A stretch of 64,000 bases of DNA from Adenophora triphylla var. japonica (GCA_022495995.1 JAFEMH010000753.1:167001-231000), one strand, 5' to 3'; shown: positions 36,184 to 46,764, counted from the stretch's first letter. A program made the numbers and translations. Notes: generated from the letters alone by a model not told the origin.

Positions 36184-36390
36184 GGTTATAATATCGTTGC
36201 ATGTTGTCTATACATTTTGGTTATAGCATCGTTGCATGTTATCTATACATCTTGGTTATAACATCGTTGCATGTTATCTTTACATACTGGTTACAACATT
36301 GTTACATGTTGTCTTTTCAAATTGGTTATAACATTGACCTGTTATCACAAGCATTATGGTTACAACACTATTACGTGTTAACTTTTGTTC
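36184..36390. repeat. 35-bp tandem repeat, about 6 copies
   Basis: Units beginning GGTTATAACATCGTTGCATG start at 36184, 36219, 36254 and 36289 (exactly 35 apart), with two more diverged copies near 36324 and 36358. It lies downstream of pol, where the Ogre-like element has its 69-bp array. Confidence 0.93.
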
Positions 36391-36827
36391 ATAACAATAG
36401 TCCCATGGGTCAAAAACAACGAAAATACCGTCATGTTAAGAAAAGCCTAATAATTACCAAAAGTCTAAGATGTGGAAACCAACCCAACATCTTCGAAACA
36501 AATGTATGGACTCTTATGAGCCTGTTACAAAACCAAAAGTAAAAGATGTTTTAGGGACACACCCCTATTTTAAAACCAAAGTTTGCATGCCAACAAAGGC
36601 ATGACGAATAAAACATAACCATTGTTCAAAAACTTAAAAAGAAATAGTTTTTAACTTTCTACTACAGGTACAACCTCAACTCCCGTGCCTTCACCTTCCT
36701 TCTTGCCTCCTTCTTATTCCTTGCCTTGGTTGAATACCTTGAATTCCTGCATCTTGGAACTAACTTCGCCTACATTAGGGGCCTCTCCTAGAAACTCATT
36801 CAGCATGGCCACTTCCTCCTCAATCTT

Positions 36828-38372
36828 TCAATTAACGTGTTTCACATTCTCAAACTCCTTCATCATCGTAATCCTGCATTCCATAACAGATTTACTTGCG
36901 CCCATCATATAGCCTTCTTTCACTCCCTCAAGTTCCTTGATATGCTCTTCCTCCACCATTAACATCATATTCGTTAGGTTGGCAAGTTCATTAGTTTGCT
37001 TCTCCACCTGATCTTCGGCCTTCACTGCCCTGAAAGCTTCAAATTTATGCTTTTGAACGAGTATTTTGTTTCTGTCCTCTTTGGCCTCCATCTCCTTCAG
37101 CGGAAAAGCTACCAAATCCTTGTACTGCAATGACAAACATTTTGTTAAAGGCTACATATTCAAAATAGTCACAAAAAGCACAACAGTTACCACCTTCTTC
37201 AGAGCTTCCTCTGTCACCCTCTCCACGCTAGCTAAAGTTGTTTCCACCTGCCATCCTTCTTCTCTAGAAATTTCCACAATCTCTACGTCGTCCAATTTCC
37301 TTTTCTTGTCCACCTTTGCACTATTGGAGCTTTCTCCCTTCGGGAGAGGAGGTTTACCTTCTTCCTTCTTCACCCCAACTTTAGCCCTGATACCAGACAT
37401 GATATCCTCCACACCAAAACTAGCCTTGGAACGAGTCACTACACAAAAGGAGCATCAGAAGCAGTAACAAAATCAAGATGGAATAAGATGTGCAAGCAAG
37501 AGAAAGAAATATACCAGATGACATCTTGCTTAAGCTGGCACTATTAGAAACCCCCTTTCTTTCCTTTTCTCCTCCTTCTTTGCCACTATCCCCGGCAAAC
37601 TCTGCAGATGGTGGCTTAAATTTTCGAAGATCCTCTGGAAACAAACTCAAGATCCGATCAACATTGGCAGGTGTATCATCAAGGGGTGGGAAAAACTCTT
37701 CCAACTTGCTAACTGAAAACGCGTGTCATCAACATGTCAAGATAAAGCATGAAGAAAGGCGCAAGAGTTAAACGCATAGCTAACGACGACTACCTGAAGG
37801 ATTCCATGTTGACACCAAATCTCCACTTCCCTCCAGGCTACTTTTCTTCACATAGAAGAATCTATGTTTCCACCCCCTATCAGCCGCTTCAAGACCCAGA
37901 ACCAAAGGATCCTTATCCGGCCTAACCCTAAAATTGTATCAACATTTCCATGTGCCCTAATGTTAGAAACAAATGCTAACTCCTCTAAACCTGCTACCAT
38001 ACCATGCTCGGCTGCGATTCTATCTAGGGTAAGCAAAATGCGCCATCCTATGGCCATTAACCGACAATAGGACAACTGGGTTGCTTCGAAAAAATGGGAA
38101 ATAGAAGGGGAGAAAGGGAATTTTAAACCTACACTGAAAGGGTACTCATAGAACCCTACCCACTCGTCAGACACACAATCGGCGCTAAACACCTCAGTGG
38201 GGATTAAAAACTCAGCATTCGAAGGAAAGGCGTTGTTTCTCTTCAAAGCGTCAGCGTGGGACGCGTTGAAATTGCATTGTTCGCCCTCAGTATCCCGGAT
38301 AAACCCTAGACACCTAAAACCCTCGGGCAAAGACACATCAATGTCTATCATCTTTTTCTTACCTTTTCCCAT
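36828..38372 (-). pseudogene. Antisense four-exon gene with a PF04195-like domain and coiled coil
   Basis: Exons read leftward: 38372-37794, 37712-37515, 37438-37191 and 37124-36828. Splice sites are GT-AG and phases join without loss: NPS-V-SKLEEFFPPLDDTP, SSG/V-TRSKASFGVED and KKV-YKDLVAFPLKEM. Exon 1 has VGFYEYPFSVGLKFPFSP and TQLSYCRLMAIGWRIL, then, in a shifted frame, YNFRVRPDKDPL and GWKHRFFYVKKSS. That order matches the putative gypsy-type transposon domain PF04195. A TGA just before YNFRVR and one frame change interrupt exon 1. Exons 3-4 are lysine/glutamate-rich with a probable coiled coil (QVEKQTNELANLTNMMLMVE). The start MGKGKKKMIDIDVSLPEGF is a best guess. The function is unknown. 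Confidence 0.7.
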
Positions 38373-38705
38373 TAACGACCAAAATAGATAAAGAAGCAAG
38401 AGAAGAGAGAGATAACTCACCAAAGGGACGGACGAAGACCTAGCGCCGGTTGGACGGAGATTTTGAAAAAAGAAAATTCAGTTTCCTTCTTTAAACTGTA
38501 TAAATAGGTATTAATGGGAGAAATTATAGGCGCCTAAAAAAGCCCATAATTGCCCTAACTTCTCCTTAACCACGCGAGCCAACCACCTCATCAACTCCTT
38601 GGCAAGGTAAAGCGACACATGGCAAAATATTTGAATTTCCGTATCCCACTTGGAAACACAAATATTTTGGGGGCAATTGTTTAGGGTGAAAAAATTCACT
38701 CAGCA

Positions 38706-39251
38706 TGTTTCACGTCTTGATTCCACATCTTGAGGTAACGTCTTGAATTACATCTTGGACTAACGCCTTGAGTTATTTGTTGTATACTTCCTATTTTTCA
38801 GGAACAAAGTTATGGATAAATAATCTATCCTTATGACCGTTTGGAGACTTAGTTAAAGGACGCCATAACAACCATAGTATCAACCAAGGAGTAACGGCTG
38901 CAAAACATCAACAGAAGGCATGATTCCAGGCGGAAGAATAGGGATTACATTTATGTTGTTATTTCAGTTATCTTTTCAAGTATATAAGACATCTAAGAAT
39001 GCACATGTACACACGTTACACAACTCTCTACGTTCTCACTGCACTTTGTACTAAAAAACTACTAAGCTCAATAATATTATTTTTGGTTAAGGTAGGCTTT
39101 TCCTAAAGCCTCCCGAGGCTTTTTCCGGCGAACGATTGTTCAAAGGTTTTTCTCGTTACATCCTTGCGTCCGTCTTGATTTGTGAATAATATTCCATTTG
39201 CACCCAAAGTTCTACAAGGACAAATTTATTTGTTGAAATTTGTCCAAAACA
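38706..39251 (+). repeat. 3' LTR of the Tat-like element (546 bp)
   Basis: Begins TGTTTCACGTC and ends GTCCAAAACA. It aligns with the reverse complement of 31010-31563 over its length, with clear divergence. A G-rich stretch (TTGGGGGCAATTGTTTAGGG) lies just upstream and may be the polypurine tract. TATA-like AAGTATATAAGAC lies near 38978. Confidence 0.88.
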
Positions 39252-40195
39252 CACAGGCAATGTATTATGATGGCCAAAAAGTATTTACACATTATCAATT
39301 TGCACCCTTGATCAATTTTTATCCCAATGATATGCCGCACATTTGAATTTGTCCCATTTTACCACCTATAACAAATGGGTGTTAAAAATTGTTAAGTTTC
39401 TTAATATTTCTAACGATATATTAGGAAATTTAACAATGTTTTTTCATGATCCTCGCTATTAGACCCACCAATGCCTACCTCTTCATTTTCCAATCTTCGG
39501 TACCCCGCCTCCTTCCCCATCCCTCCCTCTCCATTAACAACCCGCCCCTCCCCTCCTTCTCCCTTTCTACCCATCTTTAAAGGCTCTTGTAATAGCACCC
39601 GCCTCCCCTAATGATTCTCACCTTACATAGATATCACGAGGAGCACCACAAATCGTCATCATCTATGGCGACCAGGAAAAGAACGACATTGATGTTGTTG
39701 CGGAGGTAACCGTAGATGTGGACTATGAATTGTGTGATGATGATATACATATCAAGAGATGGATGGGGAAGGAAGGAGAAAGTGATTTGGGGAGAGAGGA
39801 TAGAGATCAAAGCAATTATAACAAACACAAATGAGGTTGAGATTGGGGCTATATATTTATATTGTCATTCATCTCCTCCTTCGTGTGTCTAAGTATAAAT
39901 TGCTTACAGTTTTATGACAAGAGTAGAGGAGACTAAATGTGACAATGCTGTGAGAGAGAAGATGGTGATGGTGATGGTGATATACCTAGTGGTGGTGTGA
40001 AGAAACACGAAATATAGTTTTGGTGATGGTGATTCTAGTAGTGGTGTGACAGAAACTGTGATAACTAACTATAAAGTTGCTACTAGTGATGGATCTTGTG
40101 GTGGTGTGATGGAACACATGATAAATATTTGTCAAGTTTACCACTTATTGAAAGGTTTAAACCGATTGATATGTGCCCAGCAATGGATTAAGCTT
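39252..40195. other. AT-rich spacer without recognisable gene
   Basis: No domain is readable on either strand. Between 39955 and 40120 GTGATGGTGAT and GTGGTGGTGTGA recur as a loose low-complexity repeat. It is not recognisable as a continuation of the Sirevirus env-like ORF. Confidence 0.5.
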
Positions 40196-40198
40196 TAA

Positions 40199-40567
40199 GA
40201 CCATACACATCGGTGACTCTCCAAGTGAGAGTCACCCCAAAAAAAAAAAAAGGAAAAAGCAAGGAAAGTCACGAAATTGCATGACTCCGGGCAATTGGTT
40301 GCCCTTCGGTTGGCCCCGGTTGTGCATTATCTTTTCTTTTTTTTTTTGATCAAATTATTTTGATTTTGTATTTATATAAATATATTTTAAAAATTAATAT
40401 ATTTTATATATTAATTTTATTTTTAAAAGGTTGGGTTGGATTGGGTTGGGTCGAGGTCACTGATGGGAGTATAAATTATATAAGGTTGGAAGTGTGTATA
40501 TGAAAGTGAGAAAAATTAATATTTTATTTGAGGTTGGATTGGGTCAGGGTCACTGATGGAAATGGTC
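40199..40567. mobile_element. PIF/Harbinger-like (Tourist-type) MITE, 369 bp, TSD TAA
   Basis: Left end GACCATACACATCGGTGACT and, reversed, right end GACCATTTCCATCAGTGACC form imperfect terminal inverted repeats. TAA flanks both sides (40196-40198, 40568-40570), the usual 3-bp duplication for PIF/Harbinger. A hairpin GGTGACTCTC-CAAGT-GAGAGTCACC lies near the left end. It encodes nothing. Confidence 0.7.
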
Positions 40568-40789
40568 TAATACCTTTCCTAATAAGTGACCCGACCATAT
40601 GGGGAGATTTAACATGCGGTGCAATTGTGTATGATATAACTCAGGTAAACAAATGCAAACTGGACTATTTGAACCCATGACCTTGTTTAACTAGAATAAA
40701 ATTTATGATTTTAAAATATTTTTCTTTAATATGAAATCATTTTGGAATAAAATTTATGAATAATGGACAAATATTTTGCCGAAAAATAA

Positions 40790-41440
40790 TTGGTCGCCGG
40801 ATTTGATCATGTTTTTAGTAGTTTAGTTAGTAGTTTAGTTGACAACTGAGAACTTATTGATAATTTCTCATATATTTGGTTGCCTAAGTTGGTCGTCGGA
40901 GTTGATCGGGTTCTTATTAATTTAGTTGACAAATGAGAACTTACTGATAAGTTCTCAGTTGTTTGGTCGTCGTAGTTGGTGATCGCCGGAGTTGATTGTG
41001 TTCTTAGTAATTTAGTTGATAACTGAGAACTTATGATAAATTCTCAGTTGTTTGGTCACCGGAGTTGGTGGTCGCCGGAGTTGATTGTGTTTTTAGTAGT
41101 TTAGTTGACAACTGAAAACTTACTGATAAGTTAAGTTCTCAGTTATTTGATTGCCGGAGTTGATCGTGTTATTAGTAGTTTAGTTGATAACTGAGAACTT
41201 ACTAATAAGTTAAGTTCTAAGTTGTTTGGTCGCCGGAATTGCTGGTCATCGGAGTTGATCGTGTTCTTAGTAGTTTAGTTGACCATTGAGAACTTACTGA
41301 TAAGTTAAGTTCTTAGTTGTTTGGTCGCCGGAGTTGATCGTGTTTTTAGTAGTTTAGTTGACAACTGAGAACTTACTGATAAATTCTCGGTTGTTTGGTC
41401 GCCGAATTAAAAAAAAATCGTCGAAATTGGTGGTTGCCGG
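40790..41440. repeat. Minisatellite of about 75-95 bp units, each with an internal hairpin
   Basis: Six to eight irregular units each contain GTTGACAACTGAGAACTTA, CTGATAAGTTCTCAGTTGTTT, GGTCGCCGGAGTTGATCGTG and TTCTTAGTAGTTTA. Within a unit AACTGAGAACTTA and TAAGTTCTCAGTT are reverse complements around a 4-base loop. Unit length varies through duplication of the GCCGGAGTTG block. Confidence 0.85.
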
Positions 41441-42440
41441 AGTTGTTGACCGGAGAAGATAGGGAGGAGTGACTTAAGGTGATGCTGGTTGGAAAGAAAG
41501 TAAAATGATAAAGAGGGTGGACTTAATAAAATGATAGGATGGTGAACTTAGTAAAATGGGAAGTTGAGTGTATTCATTAAGCAAGAGACTATATAATTAG
41601 ATGAAATATTCTTTGTATTAGAAAGTAAAATTGATAAATTTGAATAATTATATGATAAATCTCCCTATAGTTAAATTGTTTGGTTCAATATAGTCTTCAA
41701 TTTTCAATCAAAATCATTCAAATTTCTGTTTTTCTTTATAGTGAAATTTGTTTACTTTATTAACCGGTTTATTTTGTGATGTTGCGTTGAAAGACAAAAA
41801 TAAAAGTAAAACTGTTATTTTCATCACTAATAGTCTAATAGTAGTACTCTTTTATGTTTCGATTTAATGTTATTACTTTGATTTAGCATTGAAATTAAGA
41901 AAAAATAACGGTTATAAGTATTAAAAATAAAGTAGGAAATAGAAAGAGAATAGATAGTTTTTATTGTGAGAATGACAAGTGAATCACATTATCCATTTTA
42001 GTTAATAAAACAACTAAAAATCTTAAACTTAAACTGTAACATAATAAAATGAAAAATAACAACCTTAAATTAAATTGAGACAGGAGTAATAATTTTTTTT
42101 TAAATTTAAAAGTTTTAAAAGCATGAACTACATCAAGGGAATCCAAATTGCTAGTAGCAGAGACCCACAAAACAGAAGCGCTTTCCTCCCCTTTGGAAGA
42201 CAGTTTGCATTGGATTCTGTACCTTTTCATAATTCATAAAGACTCTGGAGGACAATTACCTTTTGTTATGTTACGAATCTGAACAAACAATTTCCCTCAA
42301 AAAGTCAAAATATATGGTCATTTGCATATTATCTATGTTTGCGTTATTTTTGCAATTTGAATTTCAACATTTAAAAAATTGCAATTTGATTTATAACATT
42401 GATATTTTATTGTTAATTAATGTAAAAACTAATAAAATAT
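41441..42440. other. AT-rich intergenic sequence
   Basis: No gene, RNA or complete element could be supported. Open frames here lack recognisable features. Confidence 0.5.
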
Positions 42441-42442
42441 TA

Positions 42443-43155
42443 CTCCCTCCGTCCCACACCAAGGTTCCTTGGTGTGGGTTTCAACTTTCATGCTTCTTAA
42501 AAAAAATTTAAAAAATGAATAAAAGTTAAATGTGGGATAAGAAATACTCCATCCGCCTCACGCCAATTGATACTTATTTTCTTTTTGATCCGTCTCACAC
42601 CAATTGATACTTACCCAAAATGGAAAGGAATCTTCACTATTTACCCCACTCATTCTCTCTCCTATTTTACTTTTTCACTCACAACATTCTCTCTTCTAAC
42701 TATTCCTCCCACTCATTCTCTCTCCTATTTTACTTTTACACTCACAACATTTTCTCTCCACTTTTTCTCTCTCTTACATTTTCTTAATTCGCGTGCCCAA
42801 AATTTTGGTATCTATTGGTGTGGGTCGGAGGGAGTATTAGTTAATGATTGATTTTTTTGTAAATATGTTAACTTTATAAGGGTATAATGAATGATTTTTT
42901 TGTAATATGGGGTAGGGAATAGTAATTAATGATTGGTTTTTTAATAGGAGAGAATGAGTGGGAGGAATAGTAAGTTAATGATTGATTTTTTTGTAAATAT
43001 GTTAAAATTATAAGGGTATGATGAATGGTTTTTTTGTAAATATATGGTGATAATAAGGGTATAAATATATGAAAAACTTGCCATTTAAGGAAGGAAATCT
43101 TGAAGTGGGACGGCCCAAAAGGGAAAGTAGGAACCTTGAAGTGGAACGGAGGGAG
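42443..43155. mobile_element. Outer Stowaway MITE, interrupted by another Stowaway
   Basis: Left end CTCCCTCCGTCCCACACCA and reversed right end CTCCCTCCGTTCCACTTCA are Stowaway (Tc1/mariner-type) terminal repeats. TA flanks both ends (42441-42442, 43156-43157). Length is 713 bp including the inner element. Near the left end ACCAAGGTTCCTTGGT is a perfect 16-bp palindrome. Confidence 0.85.
42547..42834. mobile_element. Inner Stowaway MITE, 288 bp, TSD TA
   Basis: Left end CTCCATCCGCCTCACGCCAA and reversed right end CTCCCTCCGACCCACACCAA match. TA flanks at 42545-42546 and 42835-42836. It sits inside the 42443-43155 element and therefore inserted later. Its left terminal sequence is partly duplicated at 42586. 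Confidence 0.82.
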
Positions 43156-43157
43156 TA

Positions 43158-43700
43158 GTTTTTTTACGAAATCTAAGTCATGCGTCATATACTTGAATTT
43201 TTAAAAATCAGGTTATTTCACATTCATTTCAACCCAACACAACCAACTACCACCACTATTTGCACCACAGTTACCACCACTCACTCACTCACTGTTACGT
43301 ATTTTTTTAATTAATTTATATTTTTGAATCTTTCTTTGTTCATCATTATGCAAGAGCTATTAAGCTATATCATTTTGAAGTTAAAGAGAAATTAATTCTT
43401 TTTTTTTCTCTTGTGAAATGATTAGCATGTCCATTAAAAAGTTATTTGTATAGCACATGACTTTAATTCCGTCAAAAAACTAACAATTGGTTAGATTTTA
43501 TACCAATATGCAATAAAATATCAATATTAGAAATCGATTTGCAACTTTTTAAATATTGAGAACCAAATTGCAAAATCGATGCAAATATAGGTAATTGAAT
43601 TGCAATTTGTCTGGTGCATTTGGGTCAATAGCCTGGAATAGTATGTACCACAAACCATATTAATATCACTTCCATCTTCTAAAATATTAAGTATCGTTCA
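43158..43700. other. AT-rich intergenic sequence
   Basis: Contains a short ACTCACTCACTCACTG run near 43280. No gene is recognised. Confidence 0.5.
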
Positions 43701-43704
43701 CTTT

Positions 43705-43945
43705 TAAAATGATTGAGTGTCTTATACTATAAAAACGATGATTGAGTGTCGTAAACTATAAAATCGATGATTGAGTGTTATTCACTATAAAAACGATAAT
43801 TGAGTGTCGTTCACTATAAAAACGATGATTAAGTGTCGCTAACTATAAAAACGATCAATATTAACATTACTTCCATTTTCTAAATAATAAAGTGACGTTT
43901 ACTATAAAAACGATGATTAAATGTCGTTCACTTTAAAAACTGAGA
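43705..43945. repeat. About 30-bp minisatellite
   Basis: Units of ACTATAAAAACGATGATTGAG then TGTCGTTC recur seven or eight times with point changes; the sixth is interrupted by a copy of AATATTAACATTACTTCCAT, which also precedes the array at 43660. Confidence 0.85.
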
Positions 43946-44080
43946 TTGCAGAAAAAGAAGACATGTGTAGACACAAGTTGTACATGAGATTGAAGAAAGA
44001 GAAGACATGACGCATACGTTCATTCAAAAATTACATCATTAAATTTTTGATGCTGCATATATTTTTTTAATTTTTTTAGT

Positions 44081-44090
44081 TATTATTATA

Positions 44091-44178
<88 letters not shown>
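44081..44178. repeat. (TTA)n microsatellite, about 98 bp
   Basis: A nearly perfect ATT/TTA trinucleotide run with one early interruption. Confidence 0.95.
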
Positions 44179-44179
<1 letters not shown>

Positions 44180-44235
44180 GTATCTTTTTTATCAGTTTTA
44201 ATTTCTTTCTAACAAGTTGAAAATCTACGTTGTAG

Positions 44236-44490
44236 ATGTTTCAACTTGAGGGAGGGTTTTAGAATATTGAGAGATCTTCTCAAGGAAATAAAATATTATA
44301 TTAACTAAGTTGGTATTAAGTTAACTTAGTATAGTTACCTATTTTAGGAGTATTTCCAATAAGTATTAGATTTGCTATTATAATAAGGAGACTTATTAAA
44401 ATTCTATTACAATTAAAACTTACGTTTTGAGTATAAATATGAATCATCCACCTTATATAAACTTTGAGAAATGAGTTGGTCTTACAAAAA
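44236..44490 (+). mobile_element. Possible copia 3' end: polypurine tract and LTR fragment
   Basis: CAACTTGAGGGAGGGTTTTA followed by GAATATTGAGAGATCTTC resembles the polypurine tract and TGTTAGAATATT start of many copia LTRs, with the TG mutated to TT. No matching downstream LTR end was found. Family knowledge only; low support. Confidence 0.35.
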
Positions 44491-44519
44491 ACGCATTTTT
44501 TCTGGCACTTAGAAAAAAC

Positions 44520-44945
44520 GTGTTTAGTTTTCCCAGTTTATGTCAGTGCCAGTTTAACAAAGTATCAGTGTGACAAAGTGTCAGTGCATGTGTAACAGAG
44601 TGCAGTGTAAAAAAGTGTCAGTACCGGTTTAACAAAGTGCTAGTGTAAACAAAGTGCCAGTGTATGTGTAACAAAGTGTCAGTGTAAAAAGTGTCAGTGC
44701 CTGTTTAACAAAGTGCTAGTGTTAGTGTAACAAAGTGTCAGTGTAAAAAAGAGCTGGTGCATGTATATTAAGTGTCAGTTTATAAACTAACATTGGCACT
44801 TTGTTACACTAACACTGACACTTTGTTAAAGTAACACTGACACTTGTTTTACACTAACACCGGCACTTTGTTAAACTGCCACTGGCACTTTATTAAACTG
44901 ACACTGGCACTTTGTTAAACTGGCACTGACACTTTGTTAAACTAA
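44520..44945. repeat. Paired inverted arrays of a ~20-bp repeat
   Basis: From 44545 to about 44780 the word AGTGTAACAAAGTGTCAGTG recurs with variants on the plus strand. From about 44785 to 44942 its reverse complement recurs (ACTGACACTTTGTTAAACTG and variants). The two arrays face each other around a short centre near 44785, so the whole tract could fold into a long imperfect hairpin. It ends about 100 bp upstream of the gene fragment at 45043. Confidence 0.88.
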
Positions 44946-45042
44946 CCCTAACCAAGTAACCTTGGTTACTGACTTACTGGTTCCTCTTTGCTTCTGATTC
45001 AAAATTCAAAATTGAAGGTAGACTGAAATTCAAATTGAGAAC

Positions 45043-45287
45043 AAATGGCGGCGGTTCCAAAAGAATAACAAGTACAACAACATGAAGCTTTGCATGGGGT
45101 GGTGAATCTGTTTGCCAAAGCCAACCACGACCTCACCATTGTACACCGTCTCGAAAAGGAATTTCAACAAATTTATCCTCCCCATGTAATCAATCCCGTC
45201 CCTAATTCACACAAAGAATCAGTCAATCGGTCCCTGGGAATTCGAATTAATCGTTTGAATCCTCCAATTGCAGCTTCAATTTTATAG
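45043..45287 (+). pseudogene. Host gene fragment, possibly exon 1 of a SKA2-like gene
   Basis: From the ATG at 45043 the frame reads MAAVPKE, then a TAA, then HEALHGVVNLFAKANHDLTI and VHRLEKEFQQIYPPH. The composition resembles a real exon: no transposon motif, and regular hydrophobic spacing as in a coiled coil. From memory this resembles the N-terminus of plant SKA2-like kinetochore proteins; that is tentative. After YPPH the sequence is GTAATC, a possible splice donor; following residues look non-coding. No second exon could be found before 46067, so this may be a truncated copy. The early TAA argues against function unless a downstream start is used. Confidence 0.4.
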
Positions 45288-46067
45288 AACGCGTACGAAC
45301 GACGTCGGTGAAATGCGTTGTTTTAAAAATTCGTTTTTTCTTAGCTTAAAAAAAAAAAAACTGACTTTTTACGAGATTTTCGCTTGAGAAATAAATAATA
45401 CATAATATATTTTGAGTCTACGCATTTTATCACAAAACCAAACTTAAAAAATAATAATAGTGATTTATTCTACTGAATAGAGATTTTGATTATACGTTCA
45501 TAAACACCAACCTTACAAGAACTATCACAAAAGTAATACTTCATTCATCCTTCTTATATTAAGTTTCATATTTTTATTTATCTTGTCATTTTAAAATGAA
45601 TTTATATGTTTAAAAAAAAATAAAAACAATTATAATGTAATTTTATCCCGTCATCAACAATTAAACAATGCACAAACATACAAATCAATTGCAATTTTAT
45701 CATGTTTTCATAATATTATAAGGCACTGACGGAGCTAGCATGATTGCCCCCATTGAGTTAAAAATAAAATTTTATTAGTGCAAAATTTTGGGATTTTAAT
45801 GCAATTTTTTAAAATTTTGAAATAAAAACAATATATTATAATTTTAATTTACCTCCATTAAAATTTTGTGCAATTTTTGCTCTGCCGCGTGTACTAGGAT
45901 TTTTCACTTCCGGATATTATTGGGCGATGAGTATTACTGAGCAGCAAAATGACAAAATTGGTCAAAGAATCAACAAAATATTGACATGGAATATAACGAC
46001 ACAATCCCAGATCAGTAATCCGTCCCCTACGCCTCGAGGACAAATCAGTAAATTCAAAAACAAATAA
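45288..46067. other. AT-rich spacer between gene fragment and host gene
   Basis: Nothing coding is recognised. It includes the downstream (3') flank of the minus-strand gene at 46068. Confidence 0.5.
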
Positions 46068-46490
46068 TTAAGATTTCACCGGACCTGGTGACACCGGACT
46101 GATCACCGGCGGGGGTGGCACCGAAACTACGGGAGGCGGCGGAGTTAGCACCGGTGGCGGTGGTGATATATTCGCACTCGGGTTGGGACTGGGGTTCGGA
46201 TTTGGGTTTGAGTCAGCTGGTGGTGGCGGCTGCGGCTGCGGTGGAAGTGATGGGTTAGAACTCGAGCTTGGATTTGAGTCAGGCGGCGGTGGAGGATTTG
46301 AATTGGGGTAATTAGGGGGAGTGAGATTAGGGAAAGTGGCGGGTGCTTGGTGGCAGGAATCGTCGGAGCAATTGTGGGATTTGTGATTAGCTCTGTGACG
46401 GAGGAGCTCGAAACCTAAGACAAGGCCGAAGATGACGAGAGCTGAGACAATGAAGATGAAGATCTTGGTAGCTTTACCCACATAACACAT
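46068..46490 (-). CDS. Small membrane-anchored proline-rich protein (host gene, 140 aa)
   Basis: An intronless ORF from the ATG at 46490 ([20 protein letters not shown]) to a stop at 46068. Residues about 9-29 form one hydrophobic segment ([20 protein letters not shown]). A basic stretch and a paired-cysteine motif ([10 protein letters not shown]) follow. The remaining 90 residues are proline-rich with [15 protein letters not shown] and [13 protein letters not shown] runs. The N-terminus is short and carries Lys, so orientation in the membrane is uncertain. Upstream lies a plausible leader with a GCC-rich hexanucleotide repeat. It has no transposon motif and GC content well above its surroundings. 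I recall similar short plant proteins but cannot name a function; a cell-wall-facing or signalling-adaptor role would be speculation. Confidence 0.75.
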   Translation of the reverse strand: MCYVGKATKIFIFIVSALVIFGLVLGFELLRHRANHKSHNCSDDSCHQAPATFPNLTPPNYPNSNPPPPPDSNPSSSSNPSLPPQPQPPPPADSNPNPNPSPNPSANISPPPPVLTPPPPVVSVPPPPVISPVSPGPVKS

Positions 46491-46561
46491 TTCTTTTAGG
46501 GATTAGTAATTGAATGAGAAAACTGTGACTAGGGTTTGCAGGGAGAGATCAGAATGGGTAT

Positions 46562-46606
46562 GGTAGGTGGCGGTGGCGGTGGCGGTGGCGGTGGCGGTGG
46601 TAGCAG
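46562..46606. repeat. (GGCGGT)n hexanucleotide repeat in the presumed 5' leader of the proline-rich gene
   Basis: About six perfect GGCGGT units, then degenerate copies, 70-115 bp upstream of the start codon. On the mRNA strand it reads ACCGCC repeats. A (TG)n run is at 46697-46710. Confidence 0.85.
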
Positions 46607-46737
46607 CGGCGGTAGAACTGAAAGTGAAAGATGGCTTGGTTAATGTTTTTGTTTTTTGCTGTTCGTTTCCATGGCCTTTTGAGTTTCGAGTGAAGAGTGT
46701 GTGTGTGTGTTGGTGCGACCGTGAAATAAATTGTGAT

Positions 46738-46755
46738 GGTGTTAATTTATTGAGT
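46738..46755 (-). promoter_or_regulatory. Possible TATA region of the proline-rich gene
   Basis: On the minus strand CTCAATAAATTAACACC lies about 250 bp upstream of the ATG, with CACAATTTATTTC just downstream. Only AT-richness and position support it. Confidence 0.25.
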
Positions 46756-46764
46756 GCGTCTGCT

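Larger units (their letters stand above)
31586..39251 (+). mobile_element. Tat-like gypsy element, plus copy: internal deletion of RT-integrase, antisense gene, 3' LTR
   Basis: It starts at a mutated PBS (CAGCGCCATCTGTGGGAAC, 31590) with no 5' LTR of its own; the inverted LTR at 31010-31563 is what lies upstream. Order is gag, protease, a short integrase C-terminal remnant (KAEELYILKHYYM, near 35650), 35-bp tandem repeats, an antisense multi-exon gene and the 3' LTR. RT, RNase H and most of integrase are absent, so this copy is non-autonomous. Confidence 0.8.

Noticed and set aside
36184..36390. CRISPR-like regular array
   Set aside because: Repeats are contiguous without unique spacers, in a plant retrotransposon.
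39410..39828. Small minus-strand frames in the spacer after the Tat-like 3' LTR
   Set aside because: Low-complexity (glycine/glutamate-rich) or hydrophobic translations without homology pattern.
45535..45660. Possible further Stowaway-like MITE (TACTTCATTCATCCTTCTTA)
   Set aside because: Only one degenerate end could be seen; no matching right end or TA duplication.
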